NCBI RefSeq assembly: GCF_002288925.2
Contig: NW_022098037.1
Coordinates: 770,384 to 834,383, forward strand
Direction: 5' to 3'
Source: Delphinapterus leucas
Taxonomy: Eukaryota; Chordata; Mammalia; Artiodactyla; Monodontidae
Length of the DNA: 64,000 bases
Below are positions 32,255 through 43,205 of this stretch, piece after piece. The number at the start of each line of letters is the position of its first letter. Position 1 is the first letter of the stretch. The notes below the pieces were generated by a model that saw nothing but the letters and a program-made list of their open reading frames with translations, was not told the origin of the DNA and searched no databases. The position numbers and the translations under genes are program-made.

Positions 32255-32405
32255 TTTCCTAATCCTCTGTGCGCCACTGTCCTTAACTGTACAATGGAGA
32301 TGACAACGGACTCTATCTCCCAGCACTTTTTGACAATTATAAGACATAATATATGTGAAGGGATTAACAAACTGCTCACTCGATGAACGCCAGTGCTTTA
32401 GCAGG
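32255..32405 (+). repeat. MIR SINE
   Basis: 'cctctgtgcgccactgtccttaactgtacaatggagatgacaacgg' and 'ataatatatgtgaagggatt...ccagtgctttagcag' follow the MIR core and 3' part. Confidence 0.7.
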
Positions 32406-32476
32406 AGTGGCAGCAGCGGCATCAGTAGGAGAAAGAAACAGAACAAAAGTGCTTGTCCTGTTACCACCAGGGTTTT

Positions 32477-33300
32477 TTGTTTTGTTTTTTTTTTTAACAT
32501 CTTTATTGGAGTATAATTGCTTTACAATGATGTGTTAGTTTCTGCTTTATAACACAGTGAATCAGTTATACATATACATATGTTCCCATATCTCTTCCCT
32601 CTTGTGTCTCCCTCCCTCCCACTCTCCCTATCCCACCCCTCCACGCAGTCACAAAGCACCAAGTTGATCTCCCTGTGCTACGCGGCTGCTTCCCACTAGC
32701 TATCTATTTTACGTTTTGTTGTGTATATATGTCCATGCCACTCTCTCGCTTTGTCACAGCTTACCCTTCCCCCTCCCCATTTCCTCAAGTCCATTCTCTA
32801 GTAGGTCTGTGTCTTTATTCCTGTCTCACCCCTAGGTTCTTCATGACATTATTTTTTCTTAAATTCCATATATATGTGTTAGCATACTGTATTTGTCTTT
32901 CTCTTTCTGACTTACTTCACTCTGTATGACAGACTCTAGGTCTATCCACCTCATTACAAATAGCTCAATTTCGTTTCTTTTTATGGCTGAGTAATATTCC
33001 ATTGTATATATGTGCCACATCTTCTTTATCCATTCATCCAATGATGGACACTTAGGTTGTTTCCATCTCCGGGCTATTGTAAAGAGAGCTGCAATAAACA
33101 TTTTGGTACATGACTCTTTTTGAATTATGGTTTTCTCAGGGTATATGCCCAGTAGTGGGATTACTGGGTCATATGGTAGTTCTATTTGTAGTTTTTTAAG
33201 GTACCTCCATACTGTTCTCCATAGTGGCTGTACCAATTTACATTCCCACCAGCAGTGCAAGAGGGTTCCCTTTTCTCCACACCCTCTCCAGCATTTATTG
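32477..33300 (-). mobile_element. L1, 5'-truncated, 824 bp
   Basis: Minus-strand L1 with a T run (its A tail) at the left, the full young-type 3' UTR, and at the right the last ~130 codons of ORF2. The insertion is flanked by a perfect 15-bp duplication, taccaccagggtttt, at 32462-32476 and 33301-33315. The low divergence makes it one of the more recent insertions in the window. Confidence 0.96.
32859..33260 (-). pseudogene. L1 ORF2p C-terminal fragment
   Basis: A continuous frame encoding the C-terminal end of L1 ORF2p, including [41 protein letters not shown] and the final SEVSQKEKDKY segment. ORF2p normally carries endonuclease, reverse transcriptase and a C-terminal cysteine region and is about 1,270 residues. 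Only the last tenth is here, with no endonuclease or reverse transcriptase, so it is dead. The reading frame survives because the insertion is young. Confidence 0.93.
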
Positions 33301-33315
33301 TACCACCAGGGTTTT

Positions 33316-33584
33316 AAAGATGCAAAGGTGCTACCAAACTGCCTCGCTGTCCACTCAGCCCAGAGCTTACCGTCTCCCTAAATTCACTCAACTATCAACA
33401 ATCACCCAAAACCACACACACAGAAACTATGAAATTTGATAGCACACATCTCGTTTTACTTTTATTTTATGCTGTGTATATGTTTTTCTTGTATATTTGT
33501 TTTGTGTGTGTGGGGGGGATATATCCCAAGGAATCAAGAGAATGTACATAACAGGTACCCGCATTGAAAGTAAAAAAAAATAAG
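33316..33584. other. Unassigned stretch
   Basis: No repeat named. It contains a short G run (tgtgtgtggggggg) near 33505. Confidence 0.3.
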
Positions 33585-34040
33585 AAACACCCCCGTACCC
33601 ATCCCACAGTTTAAGAAATAGAATAAAAATCAGGATCTTTGAAGCCCTTTTTGTCCTTCTATGATTCCCAGCCCTTCCTTGCCTCCCCCCACCCCACCTG
33701 CTCCCACCCAGCACAGGTAAACGCCAATCTGAAGTTTGAATGAATCATTCCTTTGCTTTTCTTTATAGTTTCACCATCTATCTATCTATCTATCCCTAAG
33801 CAATAAATCACTTAATTTTGCTTTATTAAACTTCATGTAAATGAAGTTATACAGTAGGTATTCTTCTGCAACTTGCTTTTTCATTCAATATTTATTTTTT
33901 GAGTTTTATCCATGTTTATACACATAACTATACTTCCTTCATTTGCATTGCTATTAATAATAATCCGTTGTAGGAATATAACACAATTAACTTACACATT
34001 CTCCTGTTTATGGATATTTGCCCTGGTTCTAGTCTAAAGC
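33585..34040 (-). repeat. Old L1M LINE fragment
   Basis: Antisense L1M words: 'acccccgtacccatcccacag', 'catgtaaatgaagttatacagtaggtattcttctgcaacttgc', 'gagttttatccatgtttat', 'cctgtttatggatatttgccctgg'. It includes a short (ctat)n run at 33774-33794. Confidence 0.6.
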
Positions 34041-34077
34041 TCCTAACCTCAAGCTAGGCTTACACAGTTCCCAAATA

Positions 34078-34160
34078 TTCAGGATAACCATATAATTTGT
34101 TGTCCAAACTGAGACACACTTGAGGGTGAAAGGAAATGCTATTAATAATTATAGTAGAAC
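34078..34160 (+). repeat. DNA transposon remnant, family not named
   Basis: 'aggataaccatataatttgttgtccaaactgagacac...ctattaataattatag' matches the copy at 34923. The known parent layout starts with a ggtgaccatat-type terminal repeat. Confidence 0.5.
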
Positions 34161-34222
34161 AAGACGCATAAACTATTTTGTGTGTCACCCTATAAATACT
34201 GAGTATTATCAAAGGATTTCTT

Positions 34223-34425
34223 TTTTTTTTTTTGCAGTACACGGGCCTCTCACTGTTGTGGCCTCTCCCGTTGCGGAGCACAGGCTCCGGACGCACAGGC
34301 TCAGCGGCCATGGCTCACGGGCCCAGCCGCTTCGCGGCATGTGGTATCTTCCCAGACCGGGGCACGAACCCGTGTCCACTGCATCGGCAGGCGGACTCTC
34401 AACCACTGCGCCACCAGGGAAGCCC
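34223..34425 (-). mobile_element. CHR-2-type SINE
   Basis: Complete short-form SINE in minus orientation. The 16-bp duplication tatcaaaggatttctt / tatcgaaggatttctt (34207-34222, 34426-34441) has a single A/G change. A C run and CA repeats lie just beyond at 34447-34470. Confidence 0.95.
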
Positions 34426-34769
34426 TATCGAAGGATTTCTTAATCAGCCCCCCCCCCCCCACACACACACAAGGTGAAGACCGAGGCATTTAAGTCCAAT
34501 CCTGATGGTTCACATTTCAAAGGCTGTTAGCATCTGCACCTGGAAGTATAACCCTGACGGAGAGCGCTAACAGCTAACTACTTCTTCTAACCTGGGAAGA
34601 AGAAAAGCAAATTCTTTAAGAGGTAAGATGGAGAAAAGGCACAGCTTCCCAGCCTCTGCTGTCTCAGACATTCACAGTTTAATTATCATTGCTTAAAGAA
34701 AATTCCAGCTACCATGATAACAACAACAAAGATAACATTTGAGAGGCCTTAAAATCCAAATCCTTTTTC

Positions 34770-34910
34770 TGAGCCAGTGTGAGGCTAAAGGCCCAGCATC
34801 TACTGCCTCATTTAATCTTTACTACATCCGTGGGTGGCAGGTATGAAGCTCAGAGAGGTGGAGTAACTTGTCTAAGGTCACAATGCATGTAAGCGGCAGA
34901 GCCTCAAAGA
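34770..34910 (-). repeat. MIR SINE
   Basis: 'catctactgcctcatttaatctttactacatcc', 'atgaagctcagagaggtggagtaacttgtctaaggtcacaatgcatgtaagcggcagagcc'. Confidence 0.72.
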
Positions 34911-34922
34911 TTGTTTCTAAGT

Positions 34923-35035
34923 GGTTGACCATATAATTTACTGCACAAATCAGGATATTTCTGGGAGTGAGAAGGGGGTGCTATTAACAACTGTACCAGG
35001 AAAGCAGGCGTAAATGGCACCATGACACGGGATCA
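34923..35035 (+). repeat. DNA transposon remnant, family not named
   Basis: 'ggttgaccatataatttactgcacaaatcaggatatttctgggagtg...ctattaacaactgtaccagg' is a second copy of the element at 34078. Confidence 0.5.
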
Positions 35036-35550
35036 CTCTAGTTCTAACTTTCCCATCTAGTCTCATAATCTTCCAAGTTCAGATACAATTAACTTGGGGG
35101 ACTGACCAGATTTTGGACCCTAATCTCTGGTGTTCACACTCCTTTTGGGTAGAGATGCACCTCCCTGGAAGGATACACAGAATCCCTCCCCTGTTCCTCT
35201 TCAGTACACCTGGAAGACCTGAAAGACAACCCGGAAGCATCCTTCCAACCAGCACAGCAGGTTGGCGAGGGTCATCATTTGCTTCCCTGAGATTCATAAT
35301 TAAATTAGAGCAACATTCCTCCTCCCAAAACATTCTGCCTGGAGCTGCCAGCAGCAGAGTTAACGTCCCATTCAGTGGAGCAATCATCACTCAGAGAGGC
35401 TGCAACCACATTCTCTGACTGGAGGATCTGAAGCCCTTTCCTTCAGCAGGTCCACTGAGACCCCCAGCATTTGCTCCTTTCTGCGTATGTATGTATATGT
35501 GTGCTTTCTCACTCCATATTTATCTCTGGCTCTCACACACACATACGTTG
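35036..35550. other. Unique stretch, possibly conserved
   Basis: No repeat recognised. 'gagattcataattaaattagagcaac' and neighbouring sequence look non-repetitive and homeodomain-motif rich. Frames of about 100 codons on both strands overlap and have no domain. Confidence 0.35.
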
Positions 35551-35735
35551 CTTTTTTTTTCTTTTTAATTTAATAAAATGTACAGTTGGTACGACCTGTT
35601 TCTGCATCTTCACCAGCAGCCGGGGCATCTCCACCCTTGGTTTTTCTGGTGTAAATTACTTGAGCTCTGTACTGTGAAACCATTTTATTAAGTCCTTTAC
35701 TAAGGAGCTCCTAAAGGGCTGCCCTGGCCAGGGAA
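35551..35735 (-). pseudogene. RPS25: RPS25 processed pseudogene, 5'-truncated
   Basis: On the minus strand the sequence encodes the C-terminal third of ribosomal protein S25 (small ribosomal subunit): [20 protein letters not shown], preceded by ELLSKGL. It is followed by 3' UTR words (tgtacattttattaaatt) and an A run, seen as T at 35552-35560. It is intronless and ends abruptly near 35735, as expected for an L1-mobilised, 5'-truncated cDNA. An in-frame TAG (plus-strand cta, 35711-35713) replaces the glutamine before ELLSKGL, and the natural stop region is altered. It cannot make a functional protein. Target duplications are not clear, so it is probably old. The identification rests on recalled family sequence. 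Confidence 0.88.
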
Positions 35736-35809
35736 GAGTGTTTTTTTTTAATGTTTTAGGCATGGAAAAATAGAGAACTACGGAACAGTATCCCCTGGGC
35801 CTGAAGAAC

Positions 35810-36265
35810 ACATGTGCCTTTTGCTACACAAAAATGTTCACATCCACATTATTCGGAAACAACACAAATGTCCAACAAGACTAAGATGATAAATTGTGGT
35901 ATAGTCATACAATAGGAATGCTTTCCAGCAATAAAAATGCATAAATTACTGCTACACACAATAAATTAATCTCACAATCAAAATGTTGAGGGAAAGAAGC
36001 AAAAAAAAAAAAAAGGGGAGGAGTTTTACATACTATGATTTCATTTATATAAGGTTCAAAAATGGGTAAGAATAACCTACAATGTTAGAAATGAGGAGGA
36101 GGTGAAGGATATTGATTAAGTTGATAATATTCCATTTCTTCATCTGGATTTTGGTCACAGAGGTGGTAACTATGCTAATTCATCAAGTAATACCATTGAA
36201 GATGTATGCACTTTTCTGTATGTATGTTACACTTAGAAAAAGCTTTACTTTTAAAAAACCTAAAA
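35810..36265 (+). repeat. L1M LINE 3' region
   Basis: 'cacatccacattattcggaaacaacacaaatgtccaac', 'gataaattgtggtatagtcatacaataggaatgc', 'acatactatgatttcatttatataagg', 'tttctgtatgtatgttacacttag' follow an old L1M 3' end. An A run at 36000 is internal. Confidence 0.72.
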
Positions 36266-36324
36266 CTAAAGCCTCTTTTAGTCAAGTACTCTGTTACTTG
36301 TACCAAAATTATCTTCACTCTTAA

Positions 36325-36495
36325 ACTATCTGTGTGACTTTGGGCAAGTCATTTAACTTCTGTGTATCTATTTCTTTATCTGTAATAGCACCTGATGTGT
36401 AGAGTCTACATGAGAAGTACTTGATACAAACATATGAGATATGCTTAGCAAGTGCTTGGCACACAAGTAGGTACTCAAAAATGTTAGCTGTTTGA
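36325..36495 (+). repeat. MIR SINE
   Basis: 'tgtgtgactttgggcaagtcatttaacttctg', 'tttctttatctgtaatagcacc', 'gtgcttggcacacaagtaggtactcaaaaatgttagctg'. Confidence 0.82.
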
Positions 36496-36609
36496 ATTAG
36501 TGGTATCCTATCTATACCTGCCTTGCTCATATTTGGGACTTGTATCTCCATTTATCATCTCCTCTGGACTGAGTGAGGACATACTGAAATAGACAAGTCC
36601 ACCTACCCC

Positions 36610-37075
36610 TGTTGAAGGGCTATAGAGAGGAATGGGTAAATCCCTTCCAGAGGACAATCTGGCCGTATGTACCAAGAGCCCAGAAAAATATTTGCTCCCA
36701 GTAATTCCATTCTAGTATCCTAAGGAGATGAGACATGCAAACAAGATTCTTATGTGCTGCAATGCATTTTATTTATAAAAGTGGAAAACTTGAAACAATA
36801 TATTACCTCAGGAAATAAGTAAATAAAATAATGCCAATGAGAGGTTTCAAGACATGAAAAAGTTAAATATAAAAGCAAGAGGCCTATGGGTACCCATTAA
36901 AAAAATAATAAATATACAGAGAAGAAAAATTAGAAGAAATTAAACCAAAATTTAAGCTAATTATCTCTAGATGATTGTACTACAGGGATTTATGTTTTTC
37001 TTCCTCATACTTTTCTGGGTATTTTTTCAATATTCTTCTATGAGTATATGTTACCTTTTATAACTGTAAATATAA
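36610..37075 (+). repeat. L1M/HAL1 LINE 3' region
   Basis: 'gacaatctggccgtatgtaccaag', 'gctcccagtaattccattctagtatcctaaggag', 'tgctgcaatgcattttatttataaaagtgg', 'tctagatgattgtactacaggg' and a final 'cttctatgagtatatgttacc'. Non-coding now. Confidence 0.65.
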
Positions 37076-37189
37076 ATGTGAAACAAATAGTTTGTGTCTC
37101 CTTCTCCAAAAGCCCCTATCTCTGTTGTCAAGGTGACAGCCAGTTGCAATCCATCATATTTTAGGAAGGACACCACCACAAAATGGAAG

Positions 37190-37505
37190 ATGTCAGAAGG
37201 AAGGTGACTGCCAGGTTGGCAAAGGGTTCCAACAACAAGCCTCATGAGGAATGGCTGAAGGAGTGGGGATGTGTACCTCGAGGAAAACTAGTCAACAGGA
37301 TAGCTTTCTTGGAGCATCTGTCACGTGGGATTGCCCTTACTCTACTAGGACCCAGAGGTGAGAACCAAGACCAGTGGATCAACTGTACAAGGAGGAGAGA
37401 AGGGGAAGACGAAGATTTAGCTCAAGAAGCAAGCACGCTGCATGATCACGCTGTAAACCTCAGGCTTCCTTCCTGCCCTACAGTAAGGAACTCCTCTGGA
37501 TGTGT
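37190..37505 (+). repeat. L3 (CR1-clade) LINE fragment
   Basis: 'aagcctcatgaggaatggctgaaggagtggggatg' and 'ctaggacccagaggtgagaaccaagaccagtgg' correspond to the 3' part of CR1/L3 LINEs. This is one of the oldest repeat families in amniotes. A 109-codon frame across it is incidental. Confidence 0.6.
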
Positions 37506-37559
37506 CCAGTGAATTATTTGTTAACCTTTGGGCAACCACACAGCTCCATCCTGAGGCCA

Positions 37560-38765
37560 TCCTCTACTAGCCTCCCAGACCAGTCTACTCTGTGGACAAT
37601 CACATGAGTTACTATCTCTGAAATTCATCACCTTTTAATCCCTCTCTCTTGCCCTGTAGAAAGTTCTTTAAATTGTACACAAATTGGGCCACTCCTCTCC
37701 GTTTTTTCCACTCAACCATCTTATTTTATTTTTTTATTATTATTATTTTTTTGTGGTACATGGGCCTCTCACTGTTGTGGCCTCTCCTGTTGCAGAGCAC
37801 AAGCTCCGGACGCGCAGGCTCAGCAGCCATGGCTCACGGGCCCAGCCGCTCCACGGCATGTGGGATCTTCCCAGACCGGGGCACGAACCCATGTCCCCTC
37901 CATCGGCAGGCGGACTCTCAACTACCGCGCCACCAGAGAAGCCCTCCACTCAACCATCTTAGTCCAAGGCATCACCACCTATCTCTTTCCTGTACTACAA
38001 AGGCTTCCCAACTGGTTTCTTTGTTCTACTGTTGCCCCCAGTCCCTTTGCTACAAAGAAGCTCAAGTAATGGTTTTCTTAGACTAAAGTCAAAAATCATT
38101 AACATGACTTCAAGACTCAAAGTGCAGACTCAAGCCTTCGACAGGGCCCTTCTCCATCACTCCCTGCACTCCAACCAAGCTGGCTATCTTTTAGGTTCGT
38201 CATTCACACCCAACTCTTCCCACCTCAGGGCATCTGCACGTGCTGAAACACTCTCCATTCCTCACTGGGTTGACCCTTCTACAACTCAAATCTCAGATGT
38301 CATTCCCCAGTTTTAATCCTACAATGGCATCTCAAGGCCATAAGGAAACTTTATGTGGTTTATAGGATTTTTTGTGAGCTTCTCAGAACTGACCAGTCTG
38401 CACCCACTGCCTCCAGGCTCTCAACCAAGCAGAATGCCCCTGAGTTCCTCAAATGTACAAGCATTCCCTTTGTCCATCAGTTTTTGTGTAGGTTGCTTCC
38501 TCTGCCTGGAAAAATCTTCTTGTGGCTAATTTCTGTCACCTTCAGGACTCACCCTGAATGTTACTTCCTCAGGAAGCCTTCCCTTCCCTCCAGATACTGG
38601 GTTAGGTACCTTCCCAATGCGTGCCTACAGCCCCTGTAATTATTCCATCACAGCGTTCACTATCCTCAACTGTATTGATATTTGTAGTTCTTGTTATTTG
38701 GTAAACTATATGGAGGCAGGATTGCACTTATATTTCTCAGAACAATTGAATAAATGACTTCATTT
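37560..38765 (+). repeat. L2 LINE, ~1 kb, split by a SINE
   Basis: Long L2 copy. Clear blocks after the SINE include 'cacctcagggcatctgcacgtgctgaaacactc', 'ttgcttcctctgcctggaaaaatc', 'cttcaggactcaccctgaatgttacttcctcaggaagccttccc' and a diverged 3' end near 38760 ('gaacaattgaataaatgac'). The CHR SINE at 37724-37944 interrupts it. Confidence 0.75.
37724..37944 (-). mobile_element. CHR-2-type SINE
   Basis: Complete short form, minus orientation, with a (tta)n-modified tail at the left. Perfect 17-bp duplication tccactcaaccatctta at 37707-37723 and 37945-37961. Confidence 0.96.
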
Positions 38766-39519
38766 TAAAAATATGACTTTTCCCCCAAGAAGGAGCAAAT
38801 TAAGGTTAAAAAAATAAGAAAATAACAGATCACAACAGGAACCATTCTAATAAGTGGTATTTTCTTCCTAGTATAATGAAGCAAATCTAGACTTCACTCA
38901 ATTCCCTGTCCTAAGCAAGGGTTCGTGTGTTGTCACTTTTATTTTCACTAGCTGGCAAAGTATTCTTTACCAGCACTTGAATGCCCTGGGCAATCTTCGG
39001 CGTGCACACAAAAAGAACCGATAGGTACTAAACAGACTAAAAAGATGTATAACGTTGAATCTGTAAAATGGCAGGACATCTAAGAAAAGTAAATCAAGAA
39101 AACACCGGAGGACAGAAGACTAATCGTCTGCTTTCCCAAAGGCATAAACAGCTCCTGTTCATTTGATAAAACTGCTTCATGTGAAAGATCTTCAGAAGCC
39201 CAAAGCCAGAGCCCTGGTCTGGCCTCAGTGTGGATTCAGGGTAGAGGCACAACAAACAGAGGCCCATGCCCTGAGTTCCTGTCGCTGATGGCCTCGTGGA
39301 GCCGTCATAACTAACTCTGGACTGCCTACCTCCAAACTCCCTTACATTCAAGAGAAATACACTTCTATCTCATTTCATATCAGACAGCTTCATACAAAAG
39401 ATTTTCCTTGACCTTTATCCCAAATCAGCCTATATGAAGGCAATGGTCCTGAGTCTCTCCTCTGGAGGAGGACATTCCAGTTTGTCCCCCTTTACATGTC
39501 AGCCCTACAACTGCCTAGA
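38766..39519. other. Unique non-coding stretch
   Basis: No recognised repeat or coding signature. Confidence 0.35.
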
Positions 39520-39640
39520 AACACTGTGGGATTTGGTCTAAGAAAACCTGGATTTCCGTGTGATCTTGCACAAGTTGTTTAAGTGCTCTGAGCCTTATTC
39601 TTTAGCCACAAAGTGAAGACTCCTTCCTTCTACCTTCTCT
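39520..39640 (+). repeat. MIR SINE
   Basis: 'cgtgtgatcttgcacaagttgtttaagtgctctgagcc' core. First of three MIRs in 650 bp. Confidence 0.68.
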
Positions 39641-39644
39641 AGAA

Positions 39645-39855
39645 AGATGGTTTACAGAGAAGAGCATAGATTTTTGAGTCAGATACAGATTCAAAACACT
39701 TAATAGCTATGTGATCTTGGGCAGCTACTTAACCTCTCTGAGCCTCAGTTTTCCCATCTTTAAAATATCTTACCTCATAAGGCATTTTAAGGATTGGATG
39801 AGATACTGAATGTGAAGCACTTAGCACAGAGGCTGGCATTTATAAGCCCAGTGAG
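39645..39855 (+). repeat. MIR SINE
   Basis: 'agctatgtgatcttgggcagctacttaacctctctgagcctcagttttcccatc' and 'aggattggatgagatactgaatgtgaagcacttagcacagaggctggc'. One of the best preserved MIRs here. Confidence 0.88.
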
Positions 39856-39934
39856 TTACTATAAAACAGTAGGGAGTTTCTATAAAACAGTAGCTATTAT
39901 CATCTCCTTTTCCATTTTGCAGCACTGTAGGTTA

Positions 39935-40175
39935 TGGTAACAACAACTAACAACTAACAATTACTAAGCACTCCGGTGTCAGGCACTGCTCAAACACCTT
40001 TCATGTACTAAGGCATTTATTCTCACAATGATGTAAGTACTACTATCACCTCCATTCTACAGATGAGGAAAATGAGGCACAAGATATCAACTAATGTGCG
40101 AAGGTCACACAGCTTGTCCAGCTTGAGACATGAGTCCAGGCCGTCTGACACCAGGACCTCTGCTCTTTACTGCCA
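39935..40175 (-). repeat. MIR SINE
   Basis: Antisense: 'aattactaagcactccggtgtcaggcactgctc', 'cctccattctacagatgaggaaaatgaggcac', 'aaggtcacacagcttgtcc'. Confidence 0.85.
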
Positions 40176-40699
40176 AAATACACCATATTGCTTGCTGTCT
40201 GGGGGTAGTTGTCATGTCTCCCCAAGCAACTGGAGAGCTTCCTCAGGACATGGTCTGTACTGTATACATCTCATTGACCTCCATGGAAGCTAGCAGGGAA
40301 CCTTACCCACCATGAGCCCTCCAAGCACCTGTGATATCTGATTGGCCGACAAGACACAACTGATCAATTTCCAAAACACCTATTTTGTCAAATGACCTTG
40401 AAGCAGACCACCTGTCTACTGAACCAAGGTGTGACACAGAGGGTCTCTGCCATAGGAATGGAACCTCCCTACCCCAATACAGCTCTTGGGTTTTCAGAGT
40501 CAGATCCCTAAAGGCTTGAAAAACTCTGAGAACAATCTGACCAATGTTCATACACTCCTAGAGTTTGAACTAAGTTTAAGGCCTCTGTGATTCATTCAAA
40601 CTAAAATACCTGCCAGACAGAATGAAATGTGCCACAGAGTTTGTTGATCTGTAGAGAGCTACCATTTCCCTCTTAGCACCGATGGACAACAGAACTCTT
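40176..40699. other. Unique non-coding stretch
   Basis: No recognised repeat. Confidence 0.35.
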
Positions 40700-40970
40700 C
40701 ATGTTGTCATCACCACGGACACTTTTACTGAGTATGTCACTGTGCAAACTAGGTGCTAGGGATGCATATAATAGGACACAAACCTCATTAACATGGACTC
40801 CATTAATTTGGAATATGTGATAATTCTTAGTGTTGAATTTTATTTTTTCATTATCTATAAAGGAATACAATATGCATAAGACATGAATAAACAAAATCTA
40901 TTCATCCATTCTATAAATATTTATTGTGAATCATTTATGTCCCAGCACTAGGGTAGCAGTCAGAGACATT
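40700..40970 (-). repeat. Two short L2 LINE fragments
   Basis: 'cttttactgagtatgtcactgtgcaaactaggtgctagggatgc' (40720-40770) and 'ttcatccattctataaatatttattgtgaatcatttatgtcccagcactaggg' (40898-40955) are antisense L2 3' ends, the first weaker. Confidence 0.5.
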
Positions 40971-41039
40971 ATTTTGTATAATCCTCATTAAAAGAGAACT
41001 CTGCAGTGCAAGAAGTAATGTATCTATTTAAAATAAGTT

Positions 41040-41460
41040 AGAAGACTGGAACATTAAATTATGGTACATCCATACAGTGGAATGCTATGCAACTATAATA
41101 AAACCACTGGGGTACATCAGTTGGTGCTAACATATTAACAAGAGCGATTGCTGAATGAAAAAAGCAAGAGGTGGAACCCTCTTTAAAAGTATCCCAGGGC
41201 TTCCCTGGTGGCACAGTGGTTGGGAGTCCGCCTGCCAATGCAGGGGATGTGGGTTCGTGCCCCGGTCCGGGAGGATCCCACGTGCCGCGGAGCGGCCGGG
41301 CCCGTGGGCCATGGCCGCTGGGGCTGCGCGTCCAGAGCCTGTGCTCCGCAACGGGAGAGGCCGCAGCAGTGAGAGGCCCGCGTACCGAAAAAAAAAAAAA
41401 AAGTATCCCATTTATTTGAAAAATAACAAGATGATGAATAAGAAGCTACATACATAAGTA
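41040..41460 (+). repeat. L1M LINE fragment, split by a SINE
   Basis: 'ggaacattaaattatggtacatccatacagtggaatgctatgcaac' is an L1M/HAL1 3' block. The SINE at 41197-41398 interrupts it. Confidence 0.65.
41197..41398 (+). mobile_element. CHR-2-type SINE
   Basis: Complete short form with A tail. 12-bp duplication aaaagtatccca at 41185-41196 and 41399-41410. Confidence 0.95.
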
Positions 41461-41890
41461 GATATGCAGTGAAATTCTCAGGAAGTAAAGTCAAGAAAAT
41501 CAGATGAGATGGTCTGGCATGGAAAAGCAACCCATTTTTTACTGCACTTTTGTAACATGGAATTTTTTTTACCATTTTCATAATATTAAAGCTAATTAAA
41601 AGAGCTTAGCATAAATTATTATTTATTGGTGTGTCTGGCACATAATTGGAATTCCAGTATTTATTGCATGAATGTAAATAAATACTGCTATTAATTACCA
41701 TTTAAACACATTAGTCTTTTCTATTCACTACATCAGGTCTCATCCTAGTAATACAGGCCAGAACACTTCGGAGTGAGTTCAAGTCCATGTATGTGCTTAA
41801 GGAAATACAATTGCAACAATTCTGAAGAATATTCTGTAACTCACACTTTTCCTTTATGCTCCCTGCCCTCTTCTATCTCAAGCTCTTCTC
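41461..41890. other. Unassigned stretch
   Basis: A possible L2/MIR 3' scrap at 41625-41710 ('gtgtctggcacataattgg'). Otherwise nothing recognised. Confidence 0.3.
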
Positions 41891-41912
41891 TATACACACA
41901 CGTGCATGTGCA

Positions 41913-41949
<37 letters not shown>
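41891..41949. repeat. (CA)n microsatellite with CG-containing prefix
   Basis: 59 bases of strict purine-pyrimidine alternation. The prefix (cacgtgcatgtgcacgcgc) is very like the one before the CA run at 10945. Confidence 0.95.
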
Positions 41950-41951
<2 letters not shown>

Positions 41952-42689
41952 CGGCAGGAAAACAGTTCACTGACAAAAAAGAAAGATGGGAAGGAAGGTT
42001 TGGAATTAAGAAATGCTTTGCTGCTATTGCTAAAGGTTTAGGCTCGTCAATAATTTTTTACACAGATGCTGATTTGAGGAAGGCAAATCTATAACCTCAC
42101 GATGCCACTTAATTGGCTCTGTCGATTAATCTTTCGAGTATAGTTTGAAGAGTTAGTTGGTGCAGATCCATTTGAAAACATCTGCATTATTCCTAACAGC
42201 ACACCACAAAGATGTTCGACATAGTGAGAGTAACCCTTAAGCATCTTGAAGGCCTATCAACACTAAGCCCCTGGGTGGAAAGCCCTTCGGTAACCCTGGC
42301 CCATCCAGCTGCCTCCACTCGCTGCTACCTTCCTGCATGAGTGGTGGCGAGCTGGGGAACTGGACACGGAGAGTTCTACTTTTTCAGTGCTGATGAAAGG
42401 GGAACAAATTATGTATTTGCTCTGAGTGCGCAGTACGTTGTTTTAAGTTGTTTTGTTGGAGTTTTTCCCCCAGTAGCAGCAAGTATGGGGGGGAAAAAAA
42501 AGACATCTGGTAACTTCTTTAAGAAAATTCAAACACATTTGTGGGTATAACTCTACTCAATCTGTTTCATAAATAAACCCCAGGCAATGCCATCAATTAA
42601 ATATCTTTTTAGAGATGGTTTTAACAAGAGCAATGCCCTGGAAACTAAAATTCCCATATCCTAATAATCTTAAGAACCACCGTGTATGG
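41950..42689. other. Unique stretch, candidate conserved element
   Basis: No mobile element recognised. Between about 42030 and 42480, CpGs persist in otherwise AT-rich DNA (ggctcgtcaataa, cctcacgatgcc, ctgtcgattaatctttcgag, gatgttcgac), together with homeodomain-like words (cttaattgg, gattaatc). Confidence 0.45.
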
Positions 42690-42870
42690 AAGATGCATTA
42701 GGTCCTGGCAGGCACTGTGCAAAGCACTTTATAGGCAAGCAACATTTTAATTCTCACAACTCAGTAGGCTGTTATTACTATCCACATTTTGCAGATGAAG
42801 AAACTGAGACTCACTGAGAATTAACTTGCCCAAAGTCACACAGCTAGTGAGTGGAAGAACTGGGATTCTT
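42690..42870 (-). repeat. MIR SINE
   Basis: 'ggcaggcactgtgcaaagcactttatagg', 'cattttgcagatgaagaaactgagactcactgag', 'cccaaagtcacacagctagtgagtgg'. Confidence 0.88.
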
Positions 42871-43029
42871 CAGTTTTTGAAGAACTCCCGGGTGTCCTGA
42901 AGCACTATGCTCACCTGGCTTATCAGAGAGAGAAAGGTAAGAATTTGGGGGTCAAGGAAGGAGCCACTCTCTCCATGCACTAGATTTGACCTTCTATGAC
43001 TTTCAGCACCTTTGGCAGAGCAGGCCAGG

Positions 43030-43205
43030 TGCGGCAGACAAAACAACAGGCCTGGCGCTTTGAAGCCCAGGTTTGTCCTGGTTCTACCATGAGCAAACCT
43101 GCTAGCATCACTTAACCTGTCCAAGTCTTGCTCTCCACAGACATGAGACGAGGCGGCTGGACTACAATATCCTTCAGTTCTAAAACTGCACATCTTTGAG
43201 CACGG
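43030..43205 (+). repeat. MIR-like remnant
   Basis: 'gcgctttgaagcccaggtttgtcctggttc', 'gcatcacttaacctgtccaagtc', 'ggctggactacaatatccttcagttc' give a diverged MIR-type order. Confidence 0.5.
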
